DNA of 16,760 bases from Kiloniellaceae bacterium. Its GTDB lineage: Bacteria > Pseudomonadota > Alphaproteobacteria > Kiloniellales > Kiloniellaceae. A model generated the notes under the pieces. The model was not told the DNA's origin. It was given only the letters and a program-made list of their open reading frames with translations, and did not search any database. Both the position numbers and the translations under genes were made by a program. Of the stretch, positions 14,460 through 16,760 are shown in pieces (within the stretch, counting starts at the first letter, position 1; each line of letters opens with the position of its first letter). Location: assembly GCA_021776195.1 (NCBI GenBank), contig JAJFGK010000004.1:1-16760 (forward strand). The letters run 5' to 3'.

Positions 14460-15137
14460 TCACTCGTCGCCGGCGACCCCATAACTGGGGGCGGCGGCCG
14501 GGTTGAGGGCGCGGTTGATGTAGTCCTGCATCTGCGGCGCATAGATCGTCCAGGCCTGGCGCAGGGCGGCCAGGCAGTCCTCCTCGACCCAGTCCATGCG
14601 CAGGTCGACCGGGGGCCAGGGCAGATCGGTGACGGCCAGAATGCCGGCGCCGTGGACCGGTCCCTGCTCGCCGCCGGCGGTCTCGCCGGCCTCCAGGGCG
14701 CGCATCAGGCGCTCGCCGATCTCCTGGTCGGCGGAAGCCTCAAAGGCCGCCACCATGGCGCCCGGCACCCCCTCGTTGTCGAGCAGGTTGCCGGCGGCCA
14801 CGCAGTCGAGGCCCTCGACCGCATTGTTGGTGCTGAGCACGCCCGAGCCGGTGTGGTAGGCGGTGCGGCCCTGGCCGTCGATGATGGTGAGCTGGCGCAC
14901 CTCGATGTGCGGCCCCTCGGCCACCAGGCGCTCCATCGCGGCCGGCGCCGAGAGGCCACCGGCCATGAGATCGAGGCCCTTGTTGCCCAGGGAGGGGTCG
15001 GTGATGTTCTGGGTCGCCACCGCGCCCACGCCCGCTCGCGCCCAGGCACAGCGACTCGCCACCGCCGGGCTGGAAGAGGTCACCGCGACGCCAAAGGCGC
15101 CACTGCGCGCGCAACGGCCGGTCAGGGAAAAAGTCAT
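14460..15137 (-). CDS. DUF1028 family protein
   Basis: The 225-residue protein matches the DUF1028 pattern. It starts MTFSLTGRCARSGAFGVAVTS, then has the conserved GVGAVATQNITDPSLG, a LTIIDGQGRTAYHTG strand pair, CVAAGNLLDNEGVPGAM and the ending WTIYAPQMQDYINRALNP. The fold is thought to be related to Ntn hydrolases, but no activity is firmly known to me. Members often lie beside amidohydrolase, peptidase or RidA genes, as here. The ATG follows GAGGAGAA, 12 bp after the RidA-like stop, so the two genes form an operon. The cytoplasm is the expected location. Confidence 0.9.
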   Translation of the reverse strand: MTFSLTGRCARSGAFGVAVTSSSPAVASRCAWARAGVGAVATQNITDPSLGNKGLDLMAGGLSAPAAMERLVAEGPHIEVRQLTIIDGQGRTAYHTGSGVLSTNNAVEGLDCVAAGNLLDNEGVPGAMVAAFEASADQEIGERLMRALEAGETAGGEQGPVHGAGILAVTDLPWPPVDLRMDWVEEDCLAALRQAWTIYAPQMQDYINRALNPAAAPSYGVAGDE

Positions 15138-15149
15138 GTGCGGTTCTCC

Positions 15150-15569
15150 TCAGGCTTCGTCGGGGATAACGGCGGTGGCTTCGATCTCCATCACCCATTC
15201 GGGCCGCGCCAGGGCCTGGACGATCAGGCCGGTGGAGACCGGATAGACGCCCTTCAGCCAGCGCCCGATCACCTGATAGACGGCGTCGCGGTAGGCGCGG
15301 TCGGTGATGTAGACCTGGATGCGGCAGATGTGATCGAGGGAGGAGCCGGCCTCCTCCAGGAGTTGCTTGACGTTTTTCATGGCCTGCTCGGTCTGGGCCG
15401 CCGCATCGCCGCTTCCGACGCTTGCGGCGGTCTCCAGATCCTGGCCGACCTGACCGCGCACGAAGACCATCGTGCCGCGCGCCCGCACCACCTGACAGAG
15501 GTCGTTGTCGAGCTTCTGATCGGGATAGGTATCGCGCGTGTTGAACTTGCGGATCCGCTCGTGCGCCAT
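15150..15569 (-). CDS. RidA-family protein lacking the catalytic arginine
   Basis: This 139-residue RidA homologue has FVRGQVGQD, the helix TEQAMKNVKQLLEEAGSSLDH, ICRIQVYITD and the end YPVSTGLIVQALARPEWVMEIEATAV. At the place of the substrate-binding arginine (PxR in active RidA) it has serine (S112 in PVST). It therefore belongs to a Rid subfamily without standard imine deaminase activity. Such proteins are common in catabolic clusters with unknown or pathway-specific roles. The ATG at 15569 is preceded by AGGGGA; a GTG ten codons upstream is less likely. It lies 149 bp after the HpaB-like gene and 12 bp before DUF1028. Confidence 0.88.
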   Translation of the reverse strand: MAHERIRKFNTRDTYPDQKLDNDLCQVVRARGTMVFVRGQVGQDLETAASVGSGDAAAQTEQAMKNVKQLLEEAGSSLDHICRIQVYITDRAYRDAVYQVIGRWLKGVYPVSTGLIVQALARPEWVMEIEATAVIPDEA

Positions 15570-15647
15570 GGTCGTCTTTCCCCTGTCCTCTTTTTTCACC
15601 CGGCCAACCCGCGCGGGCCGGTATCGTTACTATGCGGCAATCGCGAG

Positions 15648-15665
15648 GTCTTGTCCTGTCTTGTC
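15648..15665. repeat. Two direct repeats phased by one helical turn
   Basis: The octamer gtcttgtc occurs at 15648-15655 and again at 15658-15665, exactly 10 bp apart. It lies in the 149-bp gap upstream of the RidA-like gene. Tandem half-sites on one face of DNA are typical of activator binding, but the sequence is short and chance is possible. The rest of the gap holds only a small GC hairpin (15600-15621). Confidence 0.25.
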
Positions 15666-15718
15666 GGCAGCGTAGCCGGGCCGCCGATCTAGACCACATG
15701 GGCCCCCAACGATCCCCC

Positions 15719-16760
15719 TCATTCCGCGGCCTTGTCGTGCTGGCCGGTCACACGGTCGGACAGGCCGGCCGCGTTCCGGACGAAGTCCAGCGGGCCGTCC
15801 CAGCCGAAGTTGCGATAGACCGCCGCCAGATGGGCGAAGGGCGGCGACTGGGCGAAGAGCTGGAAGGTCAGCCGGTGGCCGGCGTAGCTCGAGTTCAGGA
15901 GGTCGCGGGCGAAGGCCAGCAGCTTGCGCCGATCCTCGGCCACCCAGTTCTCGTTGATCGAGTAGAACTTCGAGAGCCAGTCCTTGGTCGCCTCATGCTC
16001 GAAAAGCGCGGCATCGGGGGTGACGCAGATCTGGCCGCCGCAGAGCTCGCGGGCGATGTGCATCATGGCCGCCAGATTGGAACAGGCATGGACCCGCCCG
16101 GTGAAGAGCAGCGACTGGTTCGGCATCAGCAGGCCGTTCGGGCTGGTCTCGGCCGTGGCAATGGCGGCCGTCAGGTGGGCGTTGATGCCCTCGCGGTAGA
16201 CCGCGAGCTGGGCCAGCTTCTCCTGCACCGCCTGCTGCTTGTCGAGGCCGGTCTGCCGCACGTTCCACAGCGCCGCGCCGATCATCATGTCGGTGTAGGT
16301 CAGGATGCGCTGGACGAAGGCGAAGGCCGAGTAGCGGTGCAGCGTGGCGCGGATGAAGGTCGCCGCGCGGGTGTGCTGATAGAACAGCACGTCCTCCCAG
16401 GGGATCAAGACGTCGTCCAGCACCATCAAGGTATCGACCTCGTCGAAACGGTTGGACAGCGGATAGTCCGCCGCCGAGGCGCGGCCGGCGAAGCCGTTGC
16501 GGCAGATGTGCTTTACCCCCGGCGCATTCATCGGGACGATGCAGCCCACGGCATAGTCCGACAGCTTGGCGTCGCCCCAGTTGGCGATGGTCGGCTTCAG
16601 AAATCCCTGGTTGGAGTAAGCCGCCGCGGTCTCGTACTTGGCGCCGCGGATGACGATGCCGGCGTCGGTCTCCTTGACCACATGGACCAGCATGTCGGGG
16701 TCCTGGTCCTGGGGCCGCTTGGAGCGGTCGCCCTTGGGGTCGGTGTTGGCCGAGACGTGG
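15719..16760 (-). CDS. HpaB-family flavin-dependent monooxygenase (5' end beyond window)
   Basis: The visible 347 codons match the C-terminal two thirds of the 4-hydroxyphenylacetate 3-hydroxylase (HpaB/PvcC) family; full members are near 480-520 residues. The frame is open to the right edge and starts there with HVSANTDPKGDRSKRP, a family motif. The sequence continues with DAGIVIRGAKYETAAAYSN, YAVGCIVPMNAPGVKHICR, the DDVLIPWEDVL loop, HRYSAFAFVQRI and HIARELCGGQICVTPDAALF. These enzymes use reduced FAD from a separate reductase and oxygen to hydroxylate aromatic rings. Some relatives are dehydratases (4-hydroxybutyryl-CoA) or act on other substrates, so the reaction here is open. No reductase gene is visible. 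The product ends at TGA near 15719. Confidence 0.88.
   Translation of the reverse strand, partial: HVSANTDPKGDRSKRPQDQDPDMLVHVVKETDAGIVIRGAKYETAAAYSNQGFLKPTIANWGDAKLSDYAVGCIVPMNAPGVKHICRNGFAGRASAADYPLSNRFDEVDTLMVLDDVLIPWEDVLFYQHTRAATFIRATLHRYSAFAFVQRILTYTDMMIGAALWNVRQTGLDKQQAVQEKLAQLAVYREGINAHLTAAIATAETSPNGLLMPNQSLLFTGRVHACSNLAAMMHIARELCGGQICVTPDAALFEHEATKDWLSKFYSINENWVAEDRRKLLAFARDLLNSSYAGHRLTFQLFAQSPPFAHLAAVYRNFGWDGPLDFVRNAAGLSDRVTGQHDKAAE

Noticed and set aside
15600..15621. Terminator of the HpaB-like gene formed by ccggcc and ggccgg
   Set aside because: The stem is only 6 bp and is followed on the minus strand by A residues rather than T, so termination is not supported.
14388..15692. 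434-codon + strand frame over the DUF1028 and RidA-like genes
   Set aside because: It covers two clear minus genes with ribosome sites and its own translation is low complexity.

Overview
The window looks like a piece of a GC-rich alphaproteobacterial chromosome, most likely a Rhodospirillales-type marine or soil heterotroph. The reasons are its high GC, its many overlapping antisense open frames, clear AGGAG-type ribosome sites, protein families typical of such genomes (M19 peptidase-like, N-acyl-D-amino-acid deacylase, carnitine-dehydrogenase-like enzyme, RidA, DUF1028, HpaB), and an intergenic palindrome with GTCACCCCGG arms. This assignment is inference; there is no rRNA, tRNA or phylogenetic marker here.

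Layout. 1-245: intergenic DNA with a terminator-like hairpin and a 14-bp palindrome, ending in a short open frame with protein-like composition. 253-1257 (+): M19 dipeptidase-like protein lacking some canonical metal ligands. 1329-1358: bidirectional hairpin. 5318-1413 (-): an unusual cluster made of a 693-residue metzincin-like zinc peptidase with an Ig-like tail, a beta-propeller-like protein joined to it by a TTGA overlap, and, after a 169-bp gap, a helical protein built on two ungapped 83-residue repeats. None of the three has a signal peptide. 5586-6434 (+): NodB-fold deacetylase / cyclic-imide-hydrolase-like enzyme, followed by two hairpins. 6924-6571 (-): RidA with its catalytic arginine. 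7000-7105: two inverted 39-bp palindromic repeats with compensatory stems. 11030-7141 (-): a three-gene operon of N-acyl-D-amino-acid deacylase, ATZ/TRZ amidohydrolase and carnitine-3-dehydrogenase-like enzyme. 12187-11177 (-): orphan protein with an (EGG)5 run and its own terminator. 12652-12314 (-): small secreted protein with a good promoter. 14333-12750 (-): membrane-anchored TPR protein. 16760-14460 (-): HpaB-family flavin monooxygenase (cut by the window end), RidA homologue without the catalytic arginine, and DUF1028 protein.

Together, the enzyme genes look like an accessory catabolic region for unusual nitrogen compounds. Acyl groups or imide rings would be opened (deacylase, imidase-like enzyme, amidohydrolase). 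Alcohols would be oxidised (carnitine-dehydrogenase-like) or a ring or amine hydroxylated (HpaB family). Reactive imine or enamine intermediates would be handled by RidA-type proteins. No transporter or dedicated regulator gene is visible. The peptidase / propeller / repeat-protein cluster and the block of orphan genes at 11.2-14.3 kb do not fit that theme. The peptidase cluster is the best candidate for an undescribed system.
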